From Bacteroidales bacterium (GTDB lineage Bacteria; Bacteroidota; Bacteroidia; Bacteroidales; UBA932), in assembly GCA_017469425.1 (NCBI GenBank), contig JAFUGJ010000006.1:1-64000 (forward strand): a DNA stretch of 64,000 bases, written 5' to 3'. Under the pieces are notes generated by a model, which had not been told where the DNA came from, did not search any database, and was given only the letters and a program-made list of their open reading frames with translations. Made by a program: the position numbers and the translations under genes. Every line of letters begins with the position of its first letter. Positions within the stretch are counted from its first letter, which is position 1. This document shows positions 51,935-61,248 of the stretch, piece by piece.

Positions 51935-53776
51935 TTAAACAATCTGGTTGCCGGTGTACAACTCGTAGTACTTGCCTTTTTGTTCAATCAGTTCGTGGTG
52001 CTTGCCGCGTTCGATGATGCGTCCGTGGTCGAGCACGCAGATGTAATCGCAGTTCTGCACGGTTGAGAGACGGTGCGCGATGATAAAGCTCGTGCGCCCT
52101 TCCATCAGGGATTCAATCCCCTGCTGAATCAGTTTTTCGGTACGCGTGTCAATGGAGGATGTGGCTTCGTCGAGAATCAGCACCGGAGGGTCTGCCACAG
52201 CTGCGCGGGCAATGCTGAGAAGCTGCCTCTCCCCCTGACTGAGATTGCCTCCGTCGGCATCCAGAACGGTGTCGTAGCCATGCGGCAGGCGCCTGATGAA
52301 GGAATCCGCATGGACGGAACGGGCGGCAGCGCGACATTCGTCGTCGGTAGCATCAAGACGGCCATAGCGTATGTTTTCCAGTACGGTGCCGCTGAAAAGC
52401 TTTGTTTCCTGGAGCACGGTGCCAAGGCTGCGGCGCAGCGACTCCTTGGAAATCTCGCTCACCGGGAAACCGTCGTAGAGGATGCTTCCGCTCTGAATCT
52501 CGTAAAAGCGGTTCACAAGGTTGGTAATGGTGGTCTTGCCCGCACCGGTACCTCCCACGAAGGCAATCTTCTGCCCGGGATAAGCGGTCAGGGTGATGTC
52601 GTCCAGCACCTGCTTCCCTTCGACATAGGAGAAATCCACGGTGTCGAGTTCCACCAGCCCTTCCAATTTGCGAAGCGTGCCGTCGGGGCTCTTCCACGCC
52701 CACTGAGCCTTTCCGACTTTCTCAAGCACTACCTTTCCTTCATCCGGTTCGGGGCTTTCGTCCAGAAGGGCGAAAAGGCGGTCGGCACCCGCGGAAGCCA
52801 TGACTATGCTGTTGATTTCGTTGGAAATCTGCTGCACGGGCCGGGTGAAATTGCGCTGCAGGGTGAGGAAAGACACGAGGGTTCCCAAAGTGAGCACGGA
52901 CCCGTTCAGGCCGAGGAAATACCACTGGGAGAACCCTCCAAGTGCGATGAGAGCTCCCGCAACCGACAGGGCGACATAACCGAAATTGCTGATGTTATGG
53001 TTGACAGGCATGATGATGTTGCCTATCTTGTTGGCATTGAACACGCTGGCGCGCAGGGCCTCGTTGAGCACTTCGAACTCCTGCCCGGTCTTTTCCTCGC
53101 GGCAATAAGCCTTCACCACTTTCTGCCCGGAAACCATTTCTTCGATGAAGCCGTTCACCTTTCCAAGATTCTGCTGGCGCTGCACGAAGAACTTCTTGCT
53201 GAGTTTGCCGAGGCTGGTGGTCACCTTATATATACCCAGAGCCATGACGAGCGTGATGGCGGTAAGCGGAAGGCTCATTACGAGCATGCTCACGAGGGTC
53301 GCAACTATGGTAACCACGGATTTGACCAGGTTGGGGATGCTGCTTCCTATCACCTGGCGGAGAGTATCCACATCATTGGTATAAACGGACATTACATCGC
53401 CGTGGGAGTGCGAATCGAAATAGCTCAGGGGCAGGCTCTCCATATGCACGAACAGGCTTTCACGCAACCTGCGCATGGTTCCCTGCCCGACGAAAATCAT
53501 CAGAAGATTATGCAGATACCCGCAGACTATTCCCACGAGAAGGACGGCTCCGAGCTTGGTAAGAGCAACAGAGAGAGCCGAATACCCTGCATCCAAATCA
53601 GCCCCGGCGGCGAGCATGGGAGTAATGTGGTCGTCGATGAGAGTACGGGTAAATAGGGATGTGGCAAGGGATATTACCGAAGAAAGCGCAATGCAGATGA
53701 ACACCACCACAAAATTCAGCTTGTAGTAGCGGAGCACAAAGTCGAAAAGACGACGGACATTTGAACGCTGCTTCAT
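51935..53776 (-). CDS. Heterodimeric ABC exporter subunit with consensus ATPase site
   Basis: A 613-aa fused permease-ATPase: six helices (about 15-320), then Walker A GGTGAGKTT, signature LSQGERQ (non-canonical), Walker B LILDEAT with catalytic Glu and H-loop IIAHRL. A roughly 35-residue insertion precedes the ATPase, as in the longer subunit of BmrCD/LmrCD-like exporters. Its start overlaps the other subunit's stop by four bases. Exports drugs or lipids. Confidence 0.9.
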   Translation of the reverse strand: MKQRSNVRRLFDFVLRYYKLNFVVVFICIALSSVISLATSLFTRTLIDDHITPMLAAGADLDAGYSALSVALTKLGAVLLVGIVCGYLHNLLMIFVGQGTMRRLRESLFVHMESLPLSYFDSHSHGDVMSVYTNDVDTLRQVIGSSIPNLVKSVVTIVATLVSMLVMSLPLTAITLVMALGIYKVTTSLGKLSKKFFVQRQQNLGKVNGFIEEMVSGQKVVKAYCREEKTGQEFEVLNEALRASVFNANKIGNIIMPVNHNISNFGYVALSVAGALIALGGFSQWYFLGLNGSVLTLGTLVSFLTLQRNFTRPVQQISNEINSIVMASAGADRLFALLDESPEPDEGKVVLEKVGKAQWAWKSPDGTLRKLEGLVELDTVDFSYVEGKQVLDDITLTAYPGQKIAFVGGTGAGKTTITNLVNRFYEIQSGSILYDGFPVSEISKESLRRSLGTVLQETKLFSGTVLENIRYGRLDATDDECRAAARSVHADSFIRRLPHGYDTVLDADGGNLSQGERQLLSIARAAVADPPVLILDEATSSIDTRTEKLIQQGIESLMEGRTSFIIAHRLSTVQNCDYICVLDHGRIIERGKHHELIEQKGKYYELYTGNQIV

Positions 53777-55527
53777 GCCGCACGGCCCTCCGTACCGTCG
53801 AAATCGCCTTCGCCTCCCGAAGTCTGCATGGCGTATATTTCCTTATATATATCGTTTGTCTGCAAAAGATTCTCGTGAGTGTCGAAGCCGTTCACCCGGC
53901 CATTGTCCATCACGATGATACGGTCGGCATCTTTGATGCTGAGGATACGCTGGGAGATGACAATCTTGGTAGTGCCGGGAATCTTCTCCGCAAAAGTGCG
54001 CCGGATGGATGCGTCGGTGGCGGTATCCACGGCTGAAGTGGAATCATCCAGAATCAGCACTTTGGGGCGTTTCAGAAGCGCCCGCGCTATGCATAGGCGC
54101 TGCCTCTGACCACCGGACACATTGGTTCCGCCCTGCTCGATGTAGGTGTCGTATCCTTCCGGCATGGCTTCGACGAACTCGTCCGCACATGCCTGCCTGC
54201 AGGCTTCCCTGCATTCTTCCAGCGTGGCGTCTTCCTTTCCCCAGCGCAGGTTTTCCAGTATGGTTCCGCTGAAAAGGACATTCTTCTGAAGCACCATTGC
54301 CACCTGGTTGCGCAGGGCCTTCATGTCATAATTCCTCACATCCACTCCCCCTACGCAGACGGAGCCCTCGCTCACATCGTAGAAACGGACGGGGAGGTTT
54401 CCAAGGCTGCTCTTGCCGCTGCCGGTGCCGCCTATCACTCCTATGGTCTCACCCGACTTGATATGAAGGTCGATGTCCTCCAGGGCATAATCGCCGCCCT
54501 GTTTGTAAGAGAACCAGACATGGTTGAAGTCGATGCTACCGTCGGCAACTTCGCACACCGGCTCATCCGGGTTGGACATATCGGGTTCTTCTTCGATGAC
54601 TTCGGCTATTCTGGACGCGCTCGCGATGCTCTGGGTGAGCTGCACGAATATCATCGAAAGCATCATCAGCGAACCGAGAATGGTCGTGATGTAACTGAAA
54701 AGCGATGTCAGCTGACCGGTCGTAAGGCTTCCTTCCACAACGAAATGCGCTCCCCACCAGCTGATTGCGATGATGCAGGCGTTCACCACCAGATTCATCA
54801 CCGGATGGTTGAGCGCCATCAGGCTCTCCGCCCTCACATTGAGGGTGTAGAGCGACAGGGCCGCCTTGTCGAACTTGCTGATTTCGTGGTTCTCGCGGGC
54901 ATAAGCCTTCACCACCCTGATGGCGGAAACATTCTCCTGCACCACCCCGTTCAGGGCATCGTATTTCCTGAATATCTCCTTGAACAGCCGGGCGGAACGG
55001 GAAATCAAAATCGACAGGAACACGCTCAGCACGACCATCGCCGCAAGGAAAATCAAGCTCAGCTTCGAATTGATGAAAAAGCACATCACCAGGGCCGAAA
55101 CCATGTTGAGCGGTGCCCGGAAGGAAGTGCGGAGCAGCATCTGGAAGGCATTCTGCACGCTTGCCACATCGGTGGTCATGCGGGTTACCAGCCCGGCGGT
55201 ACTGAACTTGTCGATGTCCGAGAAAGAGAAACGCCGTATGTTGGCGTACATGGCCGTGCGCAGATTGGCAGCGAGGCCGCTGCTGGAATACGAAGCGAAA
55301 CGCCCGGCAAGTATTCCGAAAAGCATGCTGAAACACGCCAGCACCACGAGCTGCCCGCCGTAATGCCAGATGGCGGCCACATTTCCGGCGCTGATGCCTT
55401 TGTCGATGATGGATGCCGTGACATAAGGAATCAGGATGCCCATGACCACCTCCAGGCTCGTCCACAGAGGTGTAAGCAGCGACGCAACAGTGTAGCGCCC
55501 GGTTTGCCGGAGGATGGTTCTGAACAT
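53773..55527 (-). CDS. Heterodimeric ABC exporter subunit with degenerate ATPase site
   Basis: A 584-aa fused permease-ATPase: six helices, Walker A GGTGSGKSS, signature VSGGQRQR and Walker B LILDDSTSAVD, where Asp replaces the catalytic Glu; the H-loop reads VISQRI, without the His. These two changes are the mark of the degenerate partner in asymmetric exporters such as BmrC or TM287. It is transcribed with the consensus subunit and starts six bases after the kinase stop. Confidence 0.9.
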   Translation of the reverse strand: MFRTILRQTGRYTVASLLTPLWTSLEVVMGILIPYVTASIIDKGISAGNVAAIWHYGGQLVVLACFSMLFGILAGRFASYSSSGLAANLRTAMYANIRRFSFSDIDKFSTAGLVTRMTTDVASVQNAFQMLLRTSFRAPLNMVSALVMCFFINSKLSLIFLAAMVVLSVFLSILISRSARLFKEIFRKYDALNGVVQENVSAIRVVKAYARENHEISKFDKAALSLYTLNVRAESLMALNHPVMNLVVNACIIAISWWGAHFVVEGSLTTGQLTSLFSYITTILGSLMMLSMIFVQLTQSIASASRIAEVIEEEPDMSNPDEPVCEVADGSIDFNHVWFSYKQGGDYALEDIDLHIKSGETIGVIGGTGSGKSSLGNLPVRFYDVSEGSVCVGGVDVRNYDMKALRNQVAMVLQKNVLFSGTILENLRWGKEDATLEECREACRQACADEFVEAMPEGYDTYIEQGGTNVSGGQRQRLCIARALLKRPKVLILDDSTSAVDTATDASIRRTFAEKIPGTTKIVISQRILSIKDADRIIVMDNGRVNGFDTHENLLQTNDIYKEIYAMQTSGGEGDFDGTEGRAA

Positions 55528-55533
55528 GAAGAA

Positions 55534-57207
55534 TCAATATTTGAAGGAGCTTCCGCCCACGAACTCGCGCAGCAGCGAAGTCGGCGGGATTTCCTTGTCG
55601 GGAACCGGTACGAAATAGTGGATGAACTTCAGCAGCCTGTGAGCCTCGGCATATTCGGGGCAGTTCTTGGGCACGCTCGCAAGTATGGGCTCGGCATGGT
55701 TGCGCAGCACTGCGAATTCCACAAGGTAGGCGGAATTGAACATCACATCGGCATTTTCCTGATAAGGATAAATCCATTTGTCTTCCGCAGCGCGGACCTT
55801 GGGCCACTGGCTGATGGTCTGCCGGGCGGTGAAGGCGCCTTTGTTGTAGTCGCGGATGATGCGGCGCAGCAGGCGATTGTCGCTGGTAGGCAGGCAGTTG
55901 TGATTGTCGAGAGGGATGCCTGTGAGGGTGCTTATGAAGATGCGGAATTTCTTCCGTTTTGCAATATGCCGGGTAAGTTTGGGATTAAGGGCGTGGATGC
56001 CTTCCAGCACCACCACATTGCCGGGTTCCAGCTTGTAGCGGCGTCCGTTGTATTCGCGCTTGCCGGTGGTGAAATTGAATTCCGGAACCTCGACTTCCTC
56101 TCCTGCAAGAATTTTCATCAGGTCCCTTTCCAGGGCATCGTGGTCCACGGTGTCGAAATTATCGAAGTCCGGGGTGCCGTCGGGAAGCAGCGGGGTTTTC
56201 TCCCTGTCGACGAAATAGTCGTCGGTGCTGAAGGTAAGAGGACGCAGCCCGCATGCCTTCAACTGCACGCTGAGGCGCTTGGACACCGTTGTCTTTCCCG
56301 AACTCGAAGGGCCGGTAATCAGCACGAGACGCACTTTGTCGCGCCCCCTGTAGCGGCGGTCGATTTCTTCGGCTATCTGCACGATTTTCTTCTCCTGAAG
56401 GGCCTCGGCTATCTGGATGAGGTCGGACCCTTCCCCGTCGAGCAGCCTCTGGTTGAGTTCACCCACGGTGCGCAGGCCCATGATTTCGTTCCACTTCAGG
56501 TTTTCGGAGAACATGTCGAAGGTCCTCGGCTGGTCGAGGTAAGGGGCCAGGCGGGTGGGGTCGTGCTTGTTCGGGCCGAGAAGGAGCATTCCACCGTGGT
56601 ACATGCGGAGATCCCATACATTCAGGTATCCCGTGGAAGGAACCAGCCTTCCGTAATAGTAGTCCTTTGTCTTGCCGAGGGCGTAGTAGTCCATGTAAAC
56701 CTGTCCGCTGGTCTCCAGCAGGCTCACCTTGTCAGGAGCGCCGGACTTGCGCATCAGCTCGATTACCTGTTCGATAGGAGCCTCGTAGCGGTGATAAGGC
56801 TGGTTCTTCGCAACCAGGGCGGCCATTTTCTCCTTTATCCTGGCGACATCGTCGGCGTTTATGTCAAAACTGCCGTCAGCCTTCTGCAGGCGGCAGAAAT
56901 AACCGTGCGAGATGGGGTGCTCGATAAAAATATGGCTGCCTCGGAACACATCCTTGGCAGCCTTGCACATCAGGAAGCACAGCGAGCGGATATAAACGCG
57001 CATTCCGCTGGGTACGGTGGCGTCGCAAAACTCTACCGTCCTGGAGTTGTAAACCTTGAACTTGAGCCCCTGGGAGACATTGTTGACCCTTGCCGAAACG
57101 ATGGGATAGGGCCTTTCGAATTCGAAATCGGGCAACATGTCGAGAAGGGTGGTTCCCTCCCTGTAAGACCGGGTGGTGCCGGTGTTCTTGCAATAGACTT
57201 GAATCAT
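55534..57207 (-). CDS. TGS-domain uridine kinase-like nucleoside kinase
   Basis: A 557-aa protein starting at MIQVYCKNTG. An N-terminal TGS domain (TTLLDMLPDFEF, about 18-29) and a threonyl-tRNA-synthetase-like second domain (SRTVEFCD; FIEHPISHGYFC) are followed by a phosphoribulokinase/uridine-kinase domain with P-loop ITGPSSSGKTTVSKRL (about 297-312), FSTDDYFVDR (about 332-341) and VVLEGIHALNPKL (about 401-413). This fusion is typical of Bacteroidota. It probably phosphorylates a nucleoside; the substrate is not proven. Confidence 0.88.
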   Translation of the reverse strand: MIQVYCKNTGTTRSYREGTTLLDMLPDFEFERPYPIVSARVNNVSQGLKFKVYNSRTVEFCDATVPSGMRVYIRSLCFLMCKAAKDVFRGSHIFIEHPISHGYFCRLQKADGSFDINADDVARIKEKMAALVAKNQPYHRYEAPIEQVIELMRKSGAPDKVSLLETSGQVYMDYYALGKTKDYYYGRLVPSTGYLNVWDLRMYHGGMLLLGPNKHDPTRLAPYLDQPRTFDMFSENLKWNEIMGLRTVGELNQRLLDGEGSDLIQIAEALQEKKIVQIAEEIDRRYRGRDKVRLVLITGPSSSGKTTVSKRLSVQLKACGLRPLTFSTDDYFVDREKTPLLPDGTPDFDNFDTVDHDALERDLMKILAGEEVEVPEFNFTTGKREYNGRRYKLEPGNVVVLEGIHALNPKLTRHIAKRKKFRIFISTLTGIPLDNHNCLPTSDNRLLRRIIRDYNKGAFTARQTISQWPKVRAAEDKWIYPYQENADVMFNSAYLVEFAVLRNHAEPILASVPKNCPEYAEAHRLLKFIHYFVPVPDKEIPPTSLLREFVGGSSFKY

Positions 57208-57225
57208 TTTGAGATTTGTAGAATG

Positions 57226-57233
57226 CAAAGGTA
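57226..57233 (-). promoter_or_regulatory. -7 box for the nucleoside kinase gene
   Basis: Reads TACCTTTG on the minus strand, 19 bases upstream of the ATG at 57207. This supports that start. Confidence 0.45.
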
Positions 57234-57253
57234 CAAAAATAGATTTATTTTTA

Positions 57254-57261
57254 TACATTTG
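57254..57261 (+). promoter_or_regulatory. -7 box for the polyamine transport operon
   Basis: TACATTTG, a perfect TAnnTTTG match, 38 bases before the ATG at 57299. Confidence 0.45.
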
Positions 57262-57298
57262 CACCGAAGTTTCACTTAACCATTTTTTATGCGTAGAA

Positions 57299-58297
57299 AT
57301 GAAGAAATCCCTGGCAGTTTTGGCAGCATTCGTGCTGCCCTCCTTCCTCTTGTTCTCACAAGAGGCTGACGAGCCCGGCTCCGGAGCCGAGCTTACCGTA
57401 ATCCCGAGAATCGATTTAGGTCTTCCGGCTAATCTCGGCAATTCTTCCATTTACTCCCTCTTCGAGGGTAACATCTCCGACAACCTTTCATTCAGCGTGT
57501 CCAATCACTGGGCGTCGTTCTCTTCCGACTTCAAGAGTTTCGACACCGATGCCATCACCGACCTCTACAAGTACACATGGCGCAGCGACTGGACCAACTG
57601 GTGCGACTGGGCGTATCTTGAATACGGCGCAGGCGACTTCGCCTTCCGTATCGGCAAGGACATGATTTACGCCGGGGGCATCGAGTTCGATGCCTACGAC
57701 TATGATGTCCATCTTCCACTGATGTCGGGCCTGTGGCACAACCTTTCCTGCTACCAGTGGGGCGGTGCCATTGACTGGAGCCCTTCGGAGTCCACGCTTT
57801 TCAGCGCCCAGGTTGCCACTTCCCCGTATGGGGAGAGGCCCTTCGGCAGCGGACTCTACACCTATGGGCTCAAATGGGTGGGAGAAGAAGGCCCCGTGAA
57901 CAATATCTGGCAGTATTCCGCCATCGACACCGGTGACGGGTTCTTCCACCTGATTTCGCTCGGTCAGACCGTTTCCCTGAGCGACGCCCTCAGCATTACG
58001 CTTGACTGGCGAAATGCCGTCTGCGACCCCGACGAACTTCTGCTCAAGGGCAGTACCGCCGACCTTTCCCTCCTCTGGGCCCCCTCCGAGAGCCTGGAAC
58101 TGGAAGTGAAGGGAGGCTGGGAAAACCGCAAGGACGACGATTCCTTCCTCTACGGATGTTCCGCCAACTGGTATCCGGAAAAGTTCGGCCGCAGTCTCAG
58201 GATTCACGCCAGCCTCGCCCACAACGACCTTTTCGAAGACAGTTTCTACGCCACCGTCGGTGTAATGTATTACCTTAATCTACACATCGGCAGGTAA
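57299..58297 (+). CDS. Beta-barrel-like secreted protein, first gene of the polyamine operon
   Basis: A 332-aa protein with a signal peptide (1-21, ending LLFSQ) and many alternating amphipathic strands rich in Trp, Tyr, Ser and Asp ([49 protein letters not shown]), as in small outer-membrane porins. The final residue is Arg after YYLNLHIG, not the usual aromatic. It is joined to potA by a TAATG overlap. This suggests an outer-membrane pore or binding protein for polyamines; family not recognised. Confidence 0.65.
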   Translation: MKKSLAVLAAFVLPSFLLFSQEADEPGSGAELTVIPRIDLGLPANLGNSSIYSLFEGNISDNLSFSVSNHWASFSSDFKSFDTDAITDLYKYTWRSDWTNWCDWAYLEYGAGDFAFRIGKDMIYAGGIEFDAYDYDVHLPLMSGLWHNLSCYQWGGAIDWSPSESTLFSAQVATSPYGERPFGSGLYTYGLKWVGEEGPVNNIWQYSAIDTGDGFFHLISLGQTVSLSDALSITLDWRNAVCDPDELLLKGSTADLSLLWAPSESLELEVKGGWENRKDDDSFLYGCSANWYPEKFGRSLRIHASLAHNDLFEDSFYATVGVMYYLNLHIGR

Positions 58298-59682
58298 TGG
58301 CAGGCGAAAGAATCATCAACATCGAGCACCTCAGCAAGTCTTTCGACGGCAAGAAGGTCCTCGACGACATCAACTTGTATGTAAAACGCGGAGAATTCCT
58401 CACCCTGCTCGGCCCCTCGGGCTGCGGCAAGACCACCCTGCTCCGCATGATAGCCGGTTTTCTCCAGCCCGACGAAGGCATCATCAGCCTCGACGGGAAG
58501 GACATTGCCGGGCTTCCTCCCCATATGCGTCCGCTGAACACCGTATTCCAGCGCTATGCACTCTTCCCCCATCTGGATGTCTATGACAACATCGCATTCG
58601 GGCTCAAGTTGAAAAAGACCCCCGAAGACGAGATAGACAAGCGTGTCCGCAGGGTGCTCAAGCTCGTGGCCATGTCGGATTACGAAGACCGCGATGTGGA
58701 AACCCTTTCCGGCGGTCAGCAGCAGCGTATAGCCATCGCACGCGCAATAGTGAACCAGCCGAAGGTGCTGCTTCTCGACGAGCCCCTTGCCGCACTCGAC
58801 CTCAAGATGCGCAAGGACATGCAGATTGAACTCAAGGAAATGCACCGCAAGCTCGGCATAACCTTCATCTATGTAACCCACGACCAGGAAGAAGCCCTTA
58901 CGCTTTCCGACACCATAGTGGTAATCAATGAAGGCAAAATCCAGCAGGTAGGTACGCCCATCGACATCTACAATGAACCCGTGAACGCCTTCGTGGCCGA
59001 CTTCATCGGCGAGAGCAACATCCTCAAGGGAAGGATGATACGCGACCGCCGCGTGGCTTTCATCAAGCACGAATTCGACTGCGTGGACGAGGGATTCGGC
59101 GAGGATGTTCCGGTGGATGTGGTAGTGCGTCCGGAGGACATCTACTTCACCACGGACCCCGCCAAGTGCCAGTTCCGGGCGAAAGTAAATTCCTGCACCT
59201 TCAAGGGGGTTCACTACGAGATGTGGGTCGATACCGACACGGGCTACGAACTCATGATACAGGACTACGACCCGTATCCCGTCGGCAGCGAGGTAATGCT
59301 TTACATCGACGCCGACGACATCCAGGTAATGAAAAAGGAGCGCGAGGCCAATGTGCTCGACGCGAGGATAGTGGACGGCGAGACAATCAGCATACTGGAT
59401 GCTGAAACGCCGCTGCAAAACCGGCTCGAGGCAGGAAAGGAAGTCAAGGTCAGAATCCCCTTCGACGGCATAGAACTCATGGACAACCTCGACGAGGGAG
59501 TACTCAACGGCGAGGTCCACTTCATACTGTACATGGGCGACCACTACCACCTCACCATCCGCACCGACTCGGGAGCCGACCTGTATGTCGACACCAACGA
59601 CATCTGGGACAAGGGCGACCTCGTGGGAATCAGTTTCAAGTCTTCGGCAATAAGCATCCTCGACGGCAATGAAAACGATTAA
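58297..59682 (+). CDS. potA: Polyamine ABC transporter ATPase PotA, with extended C-terminus
   Basis: A 461-aa importer ATPase: Walker [10 protein letters not shown] (about 37-45), Q-loop, signature LSGGQQQR (about 138-145), Walker [12 protein letters not shown] (about 158-168) and switch His in VTHDQEEA. Usual PotA is about 370 residues. The extra length comes from a second copy of a TOBE-like unit: two related beta units occur at about 295-345 and 405-455 ([11 protein letters not shown] and [11 protein letters not shown]). It powers spermidine/putrescine uptake with PotB, PotC and PotD. Overlaps potB by 14 bases. Confidence 0.92.
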   Translation: MAGERIINIEHLSKSFDGKKVLDDINLYVKRGEFLTLLGPSGCGKTTLLRMIAGFLQPDEGIISLDGKDIAGLPPHMRPLNTVFQRYALFPHLDVYDNIAFGLKLKKTPEDEIDKRVRRVLKLVAMSDYEDRDVETLSGGQQQRIAIARAIVNQPKVLLLDEPLAALDLKMRKDMQIELKEMHRKLGITFIYVTHDQEEALTLSDTIVVINEGKIQQVGTPIDIYNEPVNAFVADFIGESNILKGRMIRDRRVAFIKHEFDCVDEGFGEDVPVDVVVRPEDIYFTTDPAKCQFRAKVNSCTFKGVHYEMWVDTDTGYELMIQDYDPYPVGSEVMLYIDADDIQVMKKEREANVLDARIVDGETISILDAETPLQNRLEAGKEVKVRIPFDGIELMDNLDEGVLNGEVHFILYMGDHYHLTIRTDSGADLYVDTNDIWDKGDLVGISFKSSAISILDGNEND

Positions 59683-60451
59683 AAGATCGACCTGGTCGCT
59701 TCCGTATTTCGTTTTCCTGCTCATCTTCGTCGCCCTGCCACTGGTAATGGTGTTGGTTTACGCATTCCAGAGCAAGGACGGAGGATTCACGCTCGAAAAC
59801 TTCATCCGCTTCCTGCACACCCCGGAAGACCTGCATACCTTCGGATACTCGATAGAAATCGCGCTCATCACCACGGTGCTGTGCCTGCTTCTGGGATACC
59901 CCGCCGCATACATAATGAGCAGCAGCGAACTGAGCCGTTCCAGCGTCACGGTGCTGCTGTTCATCCTCCCCATGTGGATAAACATGCTCATCCGCACGCT
60001 GGCGACCGTCGCCCTGTTCGACTTCCTGCGCGCGCCTCTCGGCGAAGGAACGCTCATTTTCGGCATGGTTTACAACTTCCTGCCGTTCATGATTTATCCC
60101 ATCTACAACACGCTCAACAAAATGAACAGGTCCTACATCGAGGCCGCCCAGGACCTCGGTGCAGGTCCGGCCACGGTTTTCATGAAAGTGACCGTTCCCC
60201 TTTCAATGCCGGGCGTGTTCAGCGGGATACTGATGGTGTTCATGCCCACGATTTCCACCTTCGCGGTGGCCGAACTCCTTACCATGAACAAAATCAAGCT
60301 CTTCGGAACCACAATCCAGGAAAACATCAACAACGGAATGTGGAACTACGGAGCCGCGCTTGCCCTTATCATGCTGATTATTATCGGTGTAACCATGCTC
60401 TTCTCGGATGCCGACGAGAGCTCTGAAAACGAAACGGGAGGGCTCATCTGA
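59669..60451 (+). CDS. potB: Polyamine ABC transporter permease PotB
   Basis: A 260-aa inner-membrane protein with six helices and the EAA-type coupling loop [26 protein letters not shown] (split here by its Gly and Pro; about 153-178). N-terminal [20 protein letters not shown] is typical of PotB. Ends in a TGATG junction with potC. Confidence 0.9.
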   Translation: MKTIKRSTWSLPYFVFLLIFVALPLVMVLVYAFQSKDGGFTLENFIRFLHTPEDLHTFGYSIEIALITTVLCLLLGYPAAYIMSSSELSRSSVTVLLFILPMWINMLIRTLATVALFDFLRAPLGEGTLIFGMVYNFLPFMIYPIYNTLNKMNRSYIEAAQDLGAGPATVFMKVTVPLSMPGVFSGILMVFMPTISTFAVAELLTMNKIKLFGTTIQENINNGMWNYGAALALIMLIIIGVTMLFSDADESSENETGGLI

Positions 60452-61248
60452 TGAACGGAAAGAAAATTCTTGCAAAGTCCTATCTGTGGCTGCTGCTCAT
60501 ACTGATGTACTCCCCCATCGCAATCATCGCGATATTCTCGTTCACCGAGGCGAAGGTCCTGGGCAACTGGACCGGGTTTTCCCTGAAACTGTACGAGAAT
60601 CTTTTCAGCGGCAGCATCAGCAACTCCCTGTTCAGGGCGGTGGAAAACACCCTGAGCATCGGCATCCTCTCCGCCCTGCTGTCCACAATGCTCGGGGCGG
60701 TTGCAGCCGTGGGCATCTTCAACCTGAAGGGCCGCAAGAGGCAGGCCATCAATTTCCTGAACGACATCCCCATGCTGAACCCCGACATCATTACGGGTAT
60801 CTCGCTGTTCCTGCTGTTCGTAGCAGTCGGGGTGACCCAGGGATACATCACCGTGCTTCTCGCCCATGTCTCATTCTGCACCCCTTATGTAGTGCTCAGC
60901 GTGATGCCCAAGCTCAAGCAGATGGACGCCAACACCTATGAGGCCGCCCTCGACCTCGGCGCCACCCCCGGGCAGGCCCTGCGAAAAGTAATCCTGCCCC
61001 AGATACGCCCGGGCGTAGTTTCGGGATTCATCCTTGCGTTCACCCTGTCCATCGACGATTTCGCGGTGACCTTGTTCACGAAGGGAAACCAGGGGCTTGA
61101 AACGCTTTCGACCTTCATCTACGCCGACGCCCGCAAAGGGGGCCTGACTCCGGAACTCCGGCCTCTGATGACCGTAGTGTTCCTGGTAGTGCTGGTGCTC
61201 CTTCTCGTAATCAATTCCAGAACAAGCAAAAACAACAATAAAAAATGA
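60451..61248 (+). CDS. potC: Polyamine ABC transporter permease PotC
   Basis: A 265-aa inner-membrane protein with six helices, the PotC-type start (YLWLLLILMYSPIAIIAIFSF) and coupling loop YEAALDLGATPGQALRKVILP (read in two parts; about 164-184). ILAFTLSIDDFAVTLF near residue 195 is characteristic of PotC. Overlaps potD by four bases. Confidence 0.92.
   Translation: MNGKKILAKSYLWLLLILMYSPIAIIAIFSFTEAKVLGNWTGFSLKLYENLFSGSISNSLFRAVENTLSIGILSALLSTMLGAVAAVGIFNLKGRKRQAINFLNDIPMLNPDIITGISLFLLFVAVGVTQGYITVLLAHVSFCTPYVVLSVMPKLKQMDANTYEAALDLGATPGQALRKVILPQIRPGVVSGFILAFTLSIDDFAVTLFTKGNQGLETLSTFIYADARKGGLTPELRPLMTVVFLVVLVLLLVINSRTSKNNNKK

Noticed and set aside
52073..53656. Plus-strand frame of 527 codons opposite the ABC exporter
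   Set aside because: Shadow of the minus-strand gene, with no motif of its own.
54463..57279. A very long plus-strand frame (938 codons) across the ABC subunit and kinase genes
   Set aside because: It is antisense to two clear genes with intact motifs; G/C-rich, C-ending codons leave the opposite strand open. The translation shows no family pattern.
58270..59724. Minus-strand frame of 484 codons opposite potA
   Set aside because: potA has every ATPase motif and operon overlaps; the opposite frame is an artefact of codon use.
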